NCBI GenBank assembly: GCA_027449745.1
Contig: DAIDKZ010000114.1
Coordinates: forward strand, 1-34,660
Direction: 5' to 3'
From: Acetobacteraceae bacterium
GTDB taxonomy: Bacteria > Pseudomonadota > Alphaproteobacteria > Acetobacterales > Acetobacteraceae
Length of the DNA: 34,660 bases
Shown: positions 9,950 through 19,066 of the stretch, piece by piece
Position numbering within the stretch: position 1 is the stretch's first letter
How the letters are laid out: the number at the start of each line of letters is the position of its first letter
The notes under the pieces: model-generated
Databases searched by the model: none
Seen by the model: only the letters and a program-made list of their open reading frames with translations
What the model was told of the DNA's origin: nothing
Program-made: the position numbers and the translations under genes

Positions 9950-11290
9950 ATGCCGGGAACCAGCGATACCGCCATATCGGGCGGCCATTTGCTATCGGAG
10001 GTAGAGCATCGCGCCCAACTGCGTCGGGCCGTCCTCGCCAGCACGATCGGGACAACCATCGAGTGGTATGATTTCTTTCTCTACAGCATCGTGACCGGCC
10101 TGGTGTTCGCCAAACTCTATTTCCCCAAGTCGGACCCGCTGGTCGGGACGCTCGAAGCATTCCTGATCTATGCCGTGGGCTTTGTCGCGCGCCCGGTGGG
10201 GGCGGCGATCTTCGGCCATTACGGCGATCGCATCGGCCGCAAATCGACGCTGATCGCGACATTGTTGCTGATGGGGCTTGCCACGTTTGCGGTGGCGCTG
10301 GTGCCGACCTACACGAGCATCGGCATCTGGGGCGCGGTGCTGCTCACCGTGCTTCGCTTCATCCAGGGGGTCGGCGTCGGCGGTGAGTGGGGCGGATCTG
10401 TACTCTTGGCCATGGAGTGGACGCGCACGAACAAGCATCGCGGGTTCGTCGCCGCCTGGCCACAACTGGGAGTGCCTGCCGGACTGTTCATTGCCAATCT
10501 TGCGGTGCTCGTGTTCAGCGCCGTTTCCGGGACCGATTTCCTGGTCTGGGGCTGGCGCATTCCCTTCCTGCTCAGCATCGTGCTGGTCGGGGTCGGGCTA
10601 TGGATTCGGCTCGGCATCCTCGAAACCCCGACGTTCCGCGGCCTGGTCGAGAACAACCGCCTGGAGCGGGCGCCAATGGTCGAGGTGTGGCGCAAACATC
10701 CGGGCGAGATCCTGCTCAGTTCGCTCGCGCGCCTCGCCGAGCAGGCGCCATTCTATATTTTCACCGCCTTCGTTTTCTCTTATGGCGTCGGCGCCCTCAA
10801 GGTGTCGCGTGACCTGTTGCTGGTCTCGGTTCTGGCAGCCTCCGTCGTCTCGCTGGTGACGATCCCCCTCGCAGGGCATCTCTCCGACCGCATCGGCCGC
10901 CGCAAGGTCTATATGTTCGGCGCGCTGCTGATCGGTTTGTTCGGTTGGCTCTATTTCGGCATGCTCGATAGCAAATCCCCGGTCCTGATCTTCGTCGCCA
11001 TCGTTCTGTCGCTCATCCCGCACGATATCATGTATGGGCCGCAGGCGGCGCTGATCGCCGAGAGTTTCACGCCGCGGCTGCGCTACAGCGGTGCCTCCGT
11101 TGGCTACCAGTTGGCTTCGATCATCGCCGGCGGACCAGCGCCGCTGATCGCGACCTGGCTGTTCGCAACCTACCACTCGGGCTACGCCATCGCGGGCTTC
11201 ATCGCCGGCTGCAGCGTGGTCAGCCTGATCGCGACGTCGTTGCTGAAGGACTACACGAACCGGGACATTTCCGCAGAGTACGACGCCTGA
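9950..11290 (+). CDS. MFS transporter, metabolite:H+ symporter (MHS) family
   Basis: This is an inner-membrane secondary transporter (446 aa, about 12 predicted helices). The N-terminal ASTIGTTIEWYDFFLYS and the loop motif FGHYGDRIGRKSTL are typical of the MHS group (ProP/KgtP/ShiA relatives), and a second loop motif LSDRIGRRKVYMFG follows midway. The ATG at 9950 follows a strong GGAGG at good spacing and is preferred over an in-frame GTG at 9920. It lies about 100 bases after hydA on the same strand. It may import a pyrimidine-related compound or export a product such as beta-alanine. The substrate is unknown. Confidence 0.88.
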   Translation: MPGTSDTAISGGHLLSEVEHRAQLRRAVLASTIGTTIEWYDFFLYSIVTGLVFAKLYFPKSDPLVGTLEAFLIYAVGFVARPVGAAIFGHYGDRIGRKSTLIATLLLMGLATFAVALVPTYTSIGIWGAVLLTVLRFIQGVGVGGEWGGSVLLAMEWTRTNKHRGFVAAWPQLGVPAGLFIANLAVLVFSAVSGTDFLVWGWRIPFLLSIVLVGVGLWIRLGILETPTFRGLVENNRLERAPMVEVWRKHPGEILLSSLARLAEQAPFYIFTAFVFSYGVGALKVSRDLLLVSVLAASVVSLVTIPLAGHLSDRIGRRKVYMFGALLIGLFGWLYFGMLDSKSPVLIFVAIVLSLIPHDIMYGPQAALIAESFTPRLRYSGASVGYQLASIIAGGPAPLIATWLFATYHSGYAIAGFIAGCSVVSLIATSLLKDYTNRDISAEYDA

Positions 11291-11304
11291 TGTCGTCGCC
11301 GATG

Positions 11305-11341
11305 CGGACCGCCGGGGGCATGACCTCGGCGGCTCGGTCCG
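11305..11341 (+). terminator. Weak hairpin after the symporter gene
   Basis: CGGACCG (11305-11311) and CGGTCCG (11335-11341) are perfect inverted repeats 14 bases after the symporter stop, with further CCG/CGG pairing inside. No T-run follows, so termination is uncertain. Confidence 0.35.
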
Positions 11342-11767
11342 GCGGCGAAACCGCTTGACCATGTGCACTGGGCGGGATCAATATCGCGCACGGAAGGCCG
11401 CCAGAACGCGCGGTCGGGGAATAGGCCAGCGCTGTCTGGTGGGAGAGAAATGATTCCGGCGTCGGGCTCCGCTTGGCTGTCCTCGGCTACGTCTGGACAC
11501 TCCCCGGCTCGGTTCGGCTCCGGTCCTCGTTGGGCTCGTTATACTCAACAGGGAATAACGGGTCAAGTGAAAATTGCGGCGGGTCGACGAGCGGCGCCTG
11601 AGCGAGCGCTACGGGTGCGTTCCGCCCGTGGCGATCGCCGGGGCGCTGGGCGCTGGTGTCTTCCTTGCACGCCCACCGCGCGCGCCGCGCGCGGGATCAA
11701 TCGGGTGCGGGGGCGGCGAACCGTCCGTCCGTGCTCTCTGCCTGTGACAACTGAACGGAGCTGATCA
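11342..11767. other. Non-coding gap before iorA
   Basis: No gene is convincing here. Short readings on both strands are rich in Arg/Ala and have no recognisable motif. A TATACT hexamer near 11540 could be a -10 box for iorA, but no good -35 sits at the right distance. A GGAG sits just upstream of the iorA ATG and sets that start. Confidence 0.5.
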
Positions 11768-12220
11768 ATGATCACTTTGCGCGTGAATGGGCAGGTGCAG
11801 GCCTACGATGGCGATCCATCGCTGCCCCTGCTGTGGTACCTCCGGGACGAGCTGGGGCTGACCGGGTCCAAGTTCGGCTGCGGTGAAGGCCTGTGCGGCG
11901 CTTGCACGGTGCATCTCGCTGGCAATGCCGTGCGGTCCTGCGCCGTGTCCATGGCGGACGCGGCCGGGCACGAGGTCGTGACCATCGAGGGGCTCGATCC
12001 GCGTGGTGATCATCCGGTGCAGCGCGCCTGGCGCGCGGTGAACGTTCCGCAGTGCGGCTTCTGCCAGGCGGGGCAGATCATGCAGGCGGCAGCGTTGCTG
12101 GCGAAGACGCCGAACCCGACGGAGCAACAGATCACCGAGGCCATGGACGGCAATATCTGCCGGTGCGGCTGCTATCAGCGCATCCAGACCGCTGTCCGCG
12201 CGGCCGCGACAGGAGTTTGA
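11768..12220 (+). CDS. iorA: 2Fe-2S subunit of an isoquinoline 1-oxidoreductase-type molybdenum hydroxylase
   Basis: This is the small iron-sulfur subunit of a xanthine-oxidase-family hydroxylase (150 aa). The plant-ferredoxin-like cluster is formed by C38, C43, C46 and C58 ([15 protein letters not shown]). The second cluster uses C96, C99, C131 and C133 ([11 protein letters not shown] and [11 protein letters not shown]). It passes electrons from the molybdenum site in IorB to an acceptor, often a cytochrome. The iorB start is 3 bases downstream, so the two are co-translated. The true substrate is unknown: this family acts on N-heterocycles, aldehydes and nicotinate-like compounds. Confidence 0.93.
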   Translation: MITLRVNGQVQAYDGDPSLPLLWYLRDELGLTGSKFGCGEGLCGACTVHLAGNAVRSCAVSMADAAGHEVVTIEGLDPRGDHPVQRAWRAVNVPQCGFCQAGQIMQAAALLAKTPNPTEQQITEAMDGNICRCGCYQRIQTAVRAAATGV

Positions 12221-12223
12221 TCC

Positions 12224-14536
12224 ATGTCCCACATCGATAACCCCTCCCATATCGTCGAGAATGTCAGCCGCCGCGGCGTGCTGAAGGGCGTCGTCGCCAG
12301 CGGCGCCGTGATTCTCGTCGCGCGCTCGCTGCCCGCCCAGGCAGCCGGCTCGCTGCCCAAATACACGACCGGCGCCAGCGCGATGCCGCACGGCACGGTG
12401 AACGACCCGCACATCTTCGTCGCCATCGACAGCGCTGGTCTTGTCACCATCGTCGCGGCCCGCGCCGAGATGGGCACCGGCGCCGCCCGCACCTCGCTGC
12501 CGATGATCCTGGCCGACGAGATGGAGGCCGACTGGGCGCGCGTCCGCATCGTCCAGGGCGAAGGCAACGAGGTCAAATACGGCAACCAGGATACTGACGG
12601 CTCACGCAGCGTGCGCCACTGGCTGTGGCCGATGCGCGAATGCGGCGCGGCGATGCGCATGATGCTCGAGACCGCCGCGGCAGCGCGCTGGGGCGTTCCG
12701 GTCGAAGAGGTCGAAGCGACCAATCACGAGATCGTGCATCACGGCTCCGGCCGGCGTCTCGGCTACGGCGCCGTCGCGGCGGATGCGGCGAAGCTCGCCA
12801 CGCCGGCGCGCGAGACGCTGCGCTTCAAGGATCCAGCGGCGTTCCGCTACATCGGCACCGGCTCGATCCCAGCGGTCGATCTGTTCAACATCACCACCGG
12901 CCGGGCCATCTATGGCCAGGACGTGCGGCTGCCGGGGATGAAATACGCCGTCATCGCCCGTCCGCCCGTGCTCAACGGCAAGCTGGTCTCCTTCGACGCG
13001 ACCGAAGCGATGAAGGTTCCCGGCGTCGAGAAGGTGATGGAACTGAAGGGCTGGACCTGGCCCGCGAAGTTCCAGCCGCTCGGCGGCATCGCCGTGATCG
13101 CGCGCAATACCGGCGCGGCGATCAAGGGCCGTGACAAGCTGAAGATCGTCTGGGACGACGGCGAACACGCTTCGTACAATTCCGACAGCTACCGCGAGGC
13201 GATGAAGGCCACCGCGGCGAAGCCGGGCCAGGTCGCGCGCAACGAGGGTGACATCGATGCGGCCATGAAGGGCGCGGCGAAGGTCATCACCGCCGAGTAC
13301 TATCTGCCGCACATCGCCCACGCGACCATGGAGCCGCTGGCGGCAACCGCGGTGGTGACCGATGCCGGGGCGGAAATCTGGTCCTCGGTGCAGAGCCCGG
13401 GCGGCACGCGCGATGATGTCGCCAAGACTCTCGGTCTGCCGGTCGAGAAGGTCGTCGTCAACAACATGCTTCTGGGCGGCGGCTTCGGCCGCAAGTCGAA
13501 GTGCGACTACGCGCAGGAAGCGGCGCTGCTGTCGAAGGCCCTGGGCGGCACGCCGGTGAAGGTGATCTGGACGCGCGAGGACGATCTGCAGCACGACTAT
13601 CTGCACACCGTCGCTTGGCAGCGGATCGATGCCGCGCTCGACTCGAACAACAAGGTGATCGGCTGGCGTCACCGCAGCGTCGCACCTTCGATCTGGTCCA
13701 CCTTCATCCCGGATCCGAAGCATCTGCAGCCGCTCGAGACGAGCATGGGCCTGATCGACATGCCGTTCGACATCGCCAATATCCGTTGTGAGACGGGCGA
13801 GGCGGCGGCGCATACGCGCATCGGCTGGTTCCGCTCGGTGATCAACATCCCGCAAGGCTTCGCGGTGCAGAGCTTCGCCGCCGAACTCGCGGCGGCGACG
13901 GGCAAAGACCAGAAGGAGATGCTGCTCGAACTGATCGGCCCGCCGCGCATCGTCGATCCGCGGAAGTCGGTCAAGGAGCTGTGGAACTACGGCGAGCCGT
14001 TCGAATCCTATCCGATCGACACCGGGCGTCTTGCCCGCGTGCTCGAACTGGCGGCGGAAAAGGCCGGCTGGGGACGCAAGCTGCCCGAAGGCCACGGGCT
14101 TGGGATCGCCGTCCACCGCAGCTTCGTCAGCTACATCGCCACCGTCGTCGAGGTCGCGGTGAACAAGGACGGCAGCTGGTCGATTCCGCGCGTGGACACC
14201 GCGATCGATTGCGGCTTCCACGTCAATCCGGAGCGCATCACCTCGCAGATCGAAGGCGCGGCGGTGATGGCTCTCGGCATTGCCAAGCACGGCGCGATCA
14301 CCTTCAAGAACGGCCGCGTCCAGCAGAGCAACTTCAACGACTACCAGGTCGTGCGCATCAGCGAGGCGCCGAAGGTGACCAACGTCTACATCGTTCCGGC
14401 CGGCATCGAAGTGCCGCCGAGCGGCGTCGGCGAGCCGGGCGTGCCGCCCTTCGCGCCGGCGCTCTGCAATGCGATCTTCAACGCTACCGGCAAGCGTATC
14501 CGCCAGCTGCCGATCGGCAATACGATCGCGATCTGA
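12224..14536 (+). CDS. iorB: Molybdopterin-binding subunit of an isoquinoline 1-oxidoreductase-type hydroxylase
   Basis: This is the large catalytic subunit (770 aa). The N-terminus has a twin-arginine signal ([15 protein letters not shown], ending near AQAAG), so the folded cofactor-loaded complex is probably exported to the periplasm. Molybdopterin-binding motifs include [13 protein letters not shown]. Near the C-terminus [14 protein letters not shown] contains the glutamate expected at the active site. It carries no FAD domain, as usual for the IorAB type. No cytochrome partner or XdhC-type maturation gene is in the window. It follows iorA directly and is closed by a strong terminator about 100 bases downstream. 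Confidence 0.93.
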   Translation: MSHIDNPSHIVENVSRRGVLKGVVASGAVILVARSLPAQAAGSLPKYTTGASAMPHGTVNDPHIFVAIDSAGLVTIVAARAEMGTGAARTSLPMILADEMEADWARVRIVQGEGNEVKYGNQDTDGSRSVRHWLWPMRECGAAMRMMLETAAAARWGVPVEEVEATNHEIVHHGSGRRLGYGAVAADAAKLATPARETLRFKDPAAFRYIGTGSIPAVDLFNITTGRAIYGQDVRLPGMKYAVIARPPVLNGKLVSFDATEAMKVPGVEKVMELKGWTWPAKFQPLGGIAVIARNTGAAIKGRDKLKIVWDDGEHASYNSDSYREAMKATAAKPGQVARNEGDIDAAMKGAAKVITAEYYLPHIAHATMEPLAATAVVTDAGAEIWSSVQSPGGTRDDVAKTLGLPVEKVVVNNMLLGGGFGRKSKCDYAQEAALLSKALGGTPVKVIWTREDDLQHDYLHTVAWQRIDAALDSNNKVIGWRHRSVAPSIWSTFIPDPKHLQPLETSMGLIDMPFDIANIRCETGEAAAHTRIGWFRSVINIPQGFAVQSFAAELAAATGKDQKEMLLELIGPPRIVDPRKSVKELWNYGEPFESYPIDTGRLARVLELAAEKAGWGRKLPEGHGLGIAVHRSFVSYIATVVEVAVNKDGSWSIPRVDTAIDCGFHVNPERITSQIEGAAVMALGIAKHGAITFKNGRVQQSNFNDYQVVRISEAPKVTNVYIVPAGIEVPPSGVGEPGVPPFAPALCNAIFNATGKRIRQLPIGNTIAI

Positions 14537-14633
14537 CCCCGCCCCGGAGCGCGCCCGCGGCAAGCGGGAGCGCTTCGGTCTCGGGTTCGTCGGTCGCTGC
14601 GTCTTAACTCTGCCGCCGCGACCGTTCCTCCTG

Positions 14634-14667
14634 CGCCGCCGGAACCTGTTCCGGCGGCGTTTTTCTT
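14634..14667 (+). terminator. Intrinsic terminator of iorAB
   Basis: CGCCGCCGGAAC and GTTCCGGCGGCG form a perfect 12-base inverted repeat with only two bases between them (so about 11 pairs and a 4-nt loop), followed at once by TTTTTCTT on the plus strand. This is a textbook rho-independent terminator between the convergent iorB and kinase genes. Confidence 0.9.
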
Positions 14668-14690
14668 GGGCAAATTCGCCCCGCTGCGCC

Positions 14691-16184
14691 TCAGCCGTGC
14701 CGCGGCAGCGCCGCCATGAGATCCTTGGTCTGCTCGTAAAGCCGCCGGTAGAGGCTGAACTGCGCGTCGTAGAGCCCAGCGAGTTCGACGCGCGGGGTGA
14801 CGGTGGTGCGGGCCGGATTCCAGTCGGCGAGGGCCGCGGCATCGACATCGCCGATCGCAAACGCCGCCAGCATCGCGTCGCCCAGTGAGGCGCCGATGGT
14901 CTCACGCGGGACGATCTGCTCGAGGCCGCAGACATCCGAGACCGCCTGCACCCAGACCGGGTTGCGCGTGCCGCCGCCGGCGACGAGCACTCGCCGCGGT
15001 GCCTTGGCATAGGCCGAGAGCGCGTGGCGGACGGAGCAGGCGATGCCCTCGAGCACGGCCCGGAACAGATGGCCGCGGGTGTGCGTGAGATCGAGGCCGA
15101 AGAAACAGCCGCGGGCCAGCGGGTCATGGATCGGCGTGCGCTCACCTGAAAAATAGGGCAGCACGACGAGCCCCGCCGCACCCGGCGGCGAGGCGGCGGC
15201 CTCCTCGGCGAGGCGGGCCATCGCCGTCTCGGCGGGCAACTCGCGCGCGAAATGCTCGCGGAACCACTTCGTCAGCGTGCCACTGGTGGCCAGCCCGGCC
15301 TGGCTCGCATGCAAGCCGGGGCGCAGCCAGGGGGCATACCACAGCCGGGCATCGAACACCGGCGCCGCGGTGAGCAGGATGGTGAAGATCGTCGACCCAT
15401 ACATCAGCATCATCTCGCCCGGCGCGGTGACGCCGACGCTGAACGCCTCGGCCGCGGCATCGATGGTGCCGACGGTGACCGGCGTGCCGGCGGCGAGCCC
15501 CGTGGCCGCGGCGGCCTCGCTGGTGATCGTGCCGGCGATATCCGTGGTCTCGCCAAGACGCGGCAGGCGAGCCGGTTCGAGCAGCCCAACGCCGGCCGGC
15601 GCGGCCCAGAGTCGGGCACTGGCATCATAGAGCGGGGTGAAGCCGGCGGCGGTGAAATGGTCCATCACCGCCTCCCCGGTCAGCCGCTCGACGAGGAAGG
15701 AGGTCGCGGTATGGACGCGCGCGGCGGCGGCGAAAATCTCCGGCCGGTTTCGCTGCAGCCAGAGGATTTTCGGCCCGACGGACTGCGCGGTGAGCCGGTT
15801 GCCGCCATGGGCGATCAGCCGCGCCTCGCCAATGCGCTCGGTGAGTTCGGCGATCTCCCGCGCGGCGCGCGTATCGACCCCGTAGAGAACCGCGTTGCCA
15901 AGCGGCGCGCCGGCGGCGTCGACGGGGAGCATGCAGGGGCCGATCGCGCTCAGCCCAACGCCCCGAATCTCGCGCGGATCAAGCCGTGTCTCGGCCAGCA
16001 GGCGCGCCGCGATCTCCCGCAGGCCGGCCCACCAATCCTCGATCGGCCGGTGTTCGGCCCAGCCTGGCTCGGGCACCAGCATGCGGTGCCGCCGCGCCGC
16101 GCTGGCGAGAATGCGCCCGGAGGCGTCGACGAGGACGCCCTTGGCCTCGAAAGTGCCGATGTCGATGCCGAGATACGCCCGCAT
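14691..16184 (-). CDS. FGGY-family carbohydrate kinase (xylulokinase-like)
   Basis: This is a cytoplasmic sugar kinase of the FGGY family (497 aa, typical length). The first actin-like ATPase domain starts with [17 protein letters not shown], and [13 protein letters not shown] and [14 protein letters not shown] lie in the second. The ATG at 16184 follows GGAGG at good spacing; longer readings enter non-coding DNA. It phosphorylates a sugar or polyol, but no transporter, dehydrogenase or isomerase lies nearby to suggest which. It is transcribed alone and converges on iorAB. Confidence 0.9.
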   Translation of the reverse strand: MRAYLGIDIGTFEAKGVLVDASGRILASAARRHRMLVPEPGWAEHRPIEDWWAGLREIAARLLAETRLDPREIRGVGLSAIGPCMLPVDAAGAPLGNAVLYGVDTRAAREIAELTERIGEARLIAHGGNRLTAQSVGPKILWLQRNRPEIFAAAARVHTATSFLVERLTGEAVMDHFTAAGFTPLYDASARLWAAPAGVGLLEPARLPRLGETTDIAGTITSEAAAATGLAAGTPVTVGTIDAAAEAFSVGVTAPGEMMLMYGSTIFTILLTAAPVFDARLWYAPWLRPGLHASQAGLATSGTLTKWFREHFARELPAETAMARLAEEAAASPPGAAGLVVLPYFSGERTPIHDPLARGCFFGLDLTHTRGHLFRAVLEGIACSVRHALSAYAKAPRRVLVAGGGTRNPVWVQAVSDVCGLEQIVPRETIGASLGDAMLAAFAIGDVDAAALADWNPARTTVTPRVELAGLYDAQFSLYRRLYEQTKDLMAALPRHG

Positions 16185-16317
16185 GTTCGCCTCCGACGCT
16201 GCCATCCGGTCCGGCGGCAGGCTAGTCCATGACCGAACGGCGAGGAACCGCCGCCGGCTGGACCCGACGCTGGGTCGAGGGCAATTCTCGGCCCACCAAT
16301 GGCGAGGAGGCATGGGC

Positions 16318-16569
16318 ATGGGCGGAAACCGACTGCAGAGGATCGGGTTCGGGCTGCAACTCGGGCTGGCGACGATCGCCATCCTTGGCGGCGAGTGGGC
16401 GCTGTTCGTCGCCCTCGGGCGGTTGACCGGGCCGGTGGTCATCGCGCTGACCGCTCTCAATGTCGTGATCGCCGGCGGAATCGCGCTCGTGGCCGGCCTG
16501 ATTGGCGTCTTGCAGATCAGAATCCGACATATAATTCAGCACGATAACGGTTTTGTGAGTCCGCAATGA
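16318..16569 (+). CDS. Small two-helix membrane protein, unknown function
   Basis: This short ORF (83 aa) starts at the second of two close ATGs, with AGGAGG 7 bases upstream. Two hydrophobic segments are clear: LGLATIAILGGEWALFVAL and VVIALTALNVVIAGGIALV, continuing to LIGVL. The tail RIRHIIQHDNGF is basic and polar. A hairpin with a T-run follows 11 bases after the stop, which supports it being a real gene. I do not recognise the family. Confidence 0.55.
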   Translation: MGGNRLQRIGFGLQLGLATIAILGGEWALFVALGRLTGPVVIALTALNVVIAGGIALVAGLIGVLQIRIRHIIQHDNGFVSPQ

Positions 16570-16580
16570 CGATTGTATGA

Positions 16581-16610
16581 CGAAAAAATCTGCATTGTTG
16601 CAGTTTTTCG
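16581..16610. terminator. Bidirectional terminator-like hairpin
   Basis: CTGCA and TGCAG surround a 4-base loop, and the stem is extended by CGAAAAA on the left and TTTTTCG on the right with a small bulge. On the plus strand the GC-poor stem runs into five T residues just after the small membrane protein gene. It could equally be a binding site upstream of the PEP-CTERM gene. Confidence 0.5.
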
Positions 16611-16677
16611 CTCTCTTGTGCCCCGGAGAGCGAATGCGTTAAGAAATCCCTACCGAATTAGACAACTGGAGAGAACG

Positions 16678-17832
16678 ATGAGACTGCGCGGACCCCAATG
16701 GCTGGCCTCGGCTTCGGTGCTGGCGCTGCTGGTCCCGGCAGCCGCATGGGCCAATGTGGCGACGATCAATCCCGGCGACACGATCAGCGTCACCGCGACC
16801 CTCAGCACCACCGATCCGAACGAAAACGGCGAGGGCGAGCCGCTCGTCATCACCGCCGATGGCGCCAACATCAATGTCGTTTTCAACTACGGCATCGCGT
16901 CGACGACGACCTACACCGCCCCGCCGGTCCTGACCGCGCCGGGAGCGCCGATCCCCACCACCAGCATCGATTACTACATCCAGGGCGCCGACGGGGACGA
17001 GAGCGCCTCCTTCTCCACCGCGGTCAACGCGCCCCCGTCAGCCAAGACGCCGGACCAGGTCGCGCAATGGACCAAGGACGCAGCGATCCTGGGGATTGCC
17101 GGCGGCGTGCTCGGAACGATCAGCGCGCCGCTCAACCTGGTCCCCGGCTGGGGCACTGCCGCCAGCATCACCGCCGGCGTGCTTGCCGGTCTGACCTCGG
17201 CGACCGCCGGCTATTTCGCACTGCTCGCCGCCGACCCGGTCGACCCGAACTACAAGGTGATCGCCACCCCCGGCAGCATCACCTTGCCGTCCTCCCTGTC
17301 ATCCTCCGGTCTCGCCGCCGATGAAGCCAAGGCGATCGAGATCGCCGCGGCGCTCATCACATCGCTCAATCGCTATCAGGGCGCCGAGGTGGCGGGCGAT
17401 TCCTACTGGAAGGCACAGCAGCTCGCCGCCGTCGATCAATATACCGCGGAGCTCAACAGCCTGACCGGGTCGATCTCCAGCGACCTGCGGACCCTGGCCG
17501 CCAATCTCGCCGCCGCGCGCGGCGGGTCGGTCACGATCACGCCGCAGCAAGTGCTGCAGATTGAGCAGTATTTCGCGAGTTACGGGCTGTCTTCGACCAC
17601 GATCGCGCTGCTGCAGCAGCTCGGCCTGACGCCGGCCCAGATCCAGCTCGCTACCCAGAACATCTATGTGCAGAACATCAACTCTGTCGCCGGTGTCTAT
17701 CCCGACGTGCTCGTCGCGCTCGCCAACGACCTCTCGCCGATTCCGGAGCCGGCAACCTGGGCGGTGTTCCTGCTTCCGCTGGCTTTGCTGCCGCTCATCC
17801 GCCGCGCCTCGCCGCCGGCGCGCCTGATCTGA
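16678..17832 (+). CDS. PEP-CTERM sorting domain secreted protein
   Basis: This is a secreted protein (384 aa). A Sec signal peptide (MRLRGPQW, hydrophobic core, likely cut after AAAWA) starts at the ATG preceded by GGAGAG. The C-terminus has the complete PEP-CTERM signal: PEPATW, a hydrophobic helix (AVFLLPLALLPL) and the basic end IRR. Such proteins are processed by an exosortase and placed at or beyond the outer membrane, often with exopolysaccharide. The middle is low-complexity Ala/Thr/Ser-rich with a hydrophobic stretch around residues 135-190. No exosortase gene is in the window. The function is unknown. Confidence 0.87.
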   Translation: MRLRGPQWLASASVLALLVPAAAWANVATINPGDTISVTATLSTTDPNENGEGEPLVITADGANINVVFNYGIASTTTYTAPPVLTAPGAPIPTTSIDYYIQGADGDESASFSTAVNAPPSAKTPDQVAQWTKDAAILGIAGGVLGTISAPLNLVPGWGTAASITAGVLAGLTSATAGYFALLAADPVDPNYKVIATPGSITLPSSLSSSGLAADEAKAIEIAAALITSLNRYQGAEVAGDSYWKAQQLAAVDQYTAELNSLTGSISSDLRTLAANLAAARGGSVTITPQQVLQIEQYFASYGLSSTTIALLQQLGLTPAQIQLATQNIYVQNINSVAGVYPDVLVALANDLSPIPEPATWAVFLLPLALLPLIRRASPPARLI

Positions 17833-17842
17833 CGCTTCTGCC

Positions 17843-17871
17843 AGGGCAGGGTTTCATCGCCCTGCCCTTTT
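17843..17871 (+). terminator. Intrinsic terminator of the PEP-CTERM gene
   Basis: AGGGCAGGG and CCCTGCCCT form a perfect 9-bp stem with an 8-base loop, running into TTTT, 10 bases after the stop codon. Confidence 0.88.
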
Positions 17872-17909
17872 GCGCATGATCGGCGCGAAGCAGGGACACG
17901 AGGCCACTT

Positions 17910-17930
17910 ATACCGAACTCGCCTCCGCCT
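17910..17930 (+). repeat. Direct repeat left of the toxin-antitoxin pair
   Basis: A 21-base sequence starting ATACCGAA matches 18923-18943 at 20 of 21 positions, in the same orientation, and the similarity continues with an indel. The two copies flank the toxin-antitoxin genes. Confidence 0.6.
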
Positions 17931-18045
17931 TCCCGCAAGGCACGGGAAACGAACGGGAAACCGGCCACGCAGGAACCAACATCCCGCAGCCCTCCCCGCA
18001 TCGGGCGCCCGCCCGGCTGGGTAACCGTGGATGTTTCCCGCAGGG

Positions 18046-18552
18046 CTATAGCCTCTCGACGGCCTCGACTGCCGTCGAGGTCAAGAGAAACAAGCGGCGC
18101 GGGTGCTGGGGGAACGGGCGGAACCCGAACCCCTCGTAAAAGGCCGAGGCCGCCGCATCCTTGGCCTCAACGACGATTGCGAACACCGCGAGCGTGCGAC
18201 CGGCGCTGATGATGCGGCGGACGGCGTCGGCCAGCAGCAATTCGCCGATGCCTCTCCCGCGGACCCGGATGTCTCGGGCCAAGCGTCCAATCAAAGCCGC
18301 CGGGATTGCCTCATAGCGAGGCAGCTTCCGTCCGATTTCCTCCGGCAGGTCTTCGATTGTCAGAGTGAATGAACTCAGGCTGTAAAAGCCGATGACGCCA
18401 TGCTTGTCATCGCATGCAACGAACACCCGCGCGACATTGCGCTTGTCGTCCTGGCTGGCGCGCCGCTGAAACCAGTCATCGAGGTCGGCTTGGCCACATT
18501 GGAACGATTTCCGAACGTGCCCCTTGTTCAGAGGCTCGATAGCGAAGGCCAT
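18046..18552 (-). CDS. GNAT-family acetyltransferase toxin (TacT-like)
   Basis: This GNAT acetyltransferase (168 aa) has the size and pattern of type II toxins that acetylate aminoacyl-tRNA. The acetyl-CoA loop is seen in RLARDIRVRGRGIGELLL (RxxGxG), and the C-terminal ASAFYEGFGF carries the expected catalytic tyrosine. The N-terminal FQCGQADLDDWFQRRA is typical of the toxin subgroup. The ATG overlaps the antitoxin stop by one base (TGATG), so the toxin is translated with its antitoxin. Activity against tRNA is inferred from the family. Confidence 0.9.
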   Translation of the reverse strand: MAFAIEPLNKGHVRKSFQCGQADLDDWFQRRASQDDKRNVARVFVACDDKHGVIGFYSLSSFTLTIEDLPEEIGRKLPRYEAIPAALIGRLARDIRVRGRGIGELLLADAVRRIISAGRTLAVFAIVVEAKDAAASAFYEGFGFRPFPQHPRRLFLLTSTAVEAVERL

Positions 18553-18842
18553 CAGCCAATCAGGTCACGATGCCGCCGGAGCGCTGCCACCAGCTTGTCG
18601 GTCGGCTCCGGAGGATTGGCCACGGCTGCCAGGAAAGCGTCACGGTCGGCTCCAGCCAGCACCATGCGCTGGTGTTCATCCAGTACCCGGCGCGCGCCCT
18701 CGTAGGCGAGGTCACCAGCCGTCAGGCCCGACACCGCCATCGCCCTCTGAATCAACGCCTTGGCCGACCCAGCCACGCGCAGCTCGATGCGGTCCTTTTT
18801 CAGTTCCCGAGCTGGACGAGTGGTGCGGGCGACAGACGGCAT
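18552..18842 (-). CDS. DUF1778-type ribbon-helix-helix antitoxin
   Basis: This is the partner of the GNAT toxin (96 aa from 18842; an ATG at 18848 adds two residues). AGGA at good spacing favours 18842. The N-terminal part (KKDRIELRVAGSAKALIQRA then MAVSGLTAGDLAYEGA) fits the ribbon-helix-helix fold of this family, with the strand IELRV contacting DNA. The C-terminal tail (LAAVANPPEPTDKLVAAL) resembles the segment that wraps and neutralises the toxin. It should repress its own promoter together with the toxin. Confidence 0.87.
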   Translation of the reverse strand: MPSVARTTRPARELKKDRIELRVAGSAKALIQRAMAVSGLTAGDLAYEGARRVLDEHQRMVLAGADRDAFLAAVANPPEPTDKLVAALRRHRDLIG

Positions 18843-18845
18843 GGG

Positions 18846-18863
18846 CATATCCTTTCGGATATG
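18846..18863 (-). promoter_or_regulatory. Palindrome over the antitoxin ribosome-binding site (putative operator)
   Basis: CATATCC (18846-18852), a 4-base spacer and GGATATG (18857-18863) form a perfect inverted repeat covering the antitoxin Shine-Dalgarno region and the first ATG. It could be the autoregulatory operator or an mRNA hairpin limiting translation. A TTGACT -35-like hexamer lies upstream on the minus strand (18889-18894), with only a poor -10 at the expected distance. Confidence 0.5.
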
Positions 18864-18922
18864 CGAGTACGGGAAAATACCGTGCAGAGTCAAGGGCGGC
18901 TCTCTCCGACCCCGCGGCGCCC

Positions 18923-18943
18923 ATACCGAATTCGCCTCCGCCT
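18923..18943 (+). repeat. Direct repeat right of the toxin-antitoxin pair
   Basis: This is the second copy of the repeat at 17910-17930, differing at one of 21 bases and placed about 1 kb away in the same orientation. It lies just upstream of the toxin-antitoxin promoter. Confidence 0.6.
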
Positions 18944-19066
18944 CCCGGCACGGCGGCCAAAAGCAACGAGAACCTCGCCAGGTAGCAGCGTCCGTTCGGT
19001 GGCATCCATCCGGTCCAGAGTGCAGGCGTATCGGACTTCGCAGCAGCGGCGCGGTCCGCGTTTCCA

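Noticed and set aside
11291-11767. Small ORFs in the gap before iorA
   Set aside because: They are Arg-rich with no ribosome-binding site and no similarity I recognise; better read as non-coding.
12602-15181. Very long minus-strand open frame (859 codons) antisense to iorB
   Set aside because: It covers the opposite strand of iorB, crosses the iorB terminator and part of the kinase gene, and has no recognisable domain.
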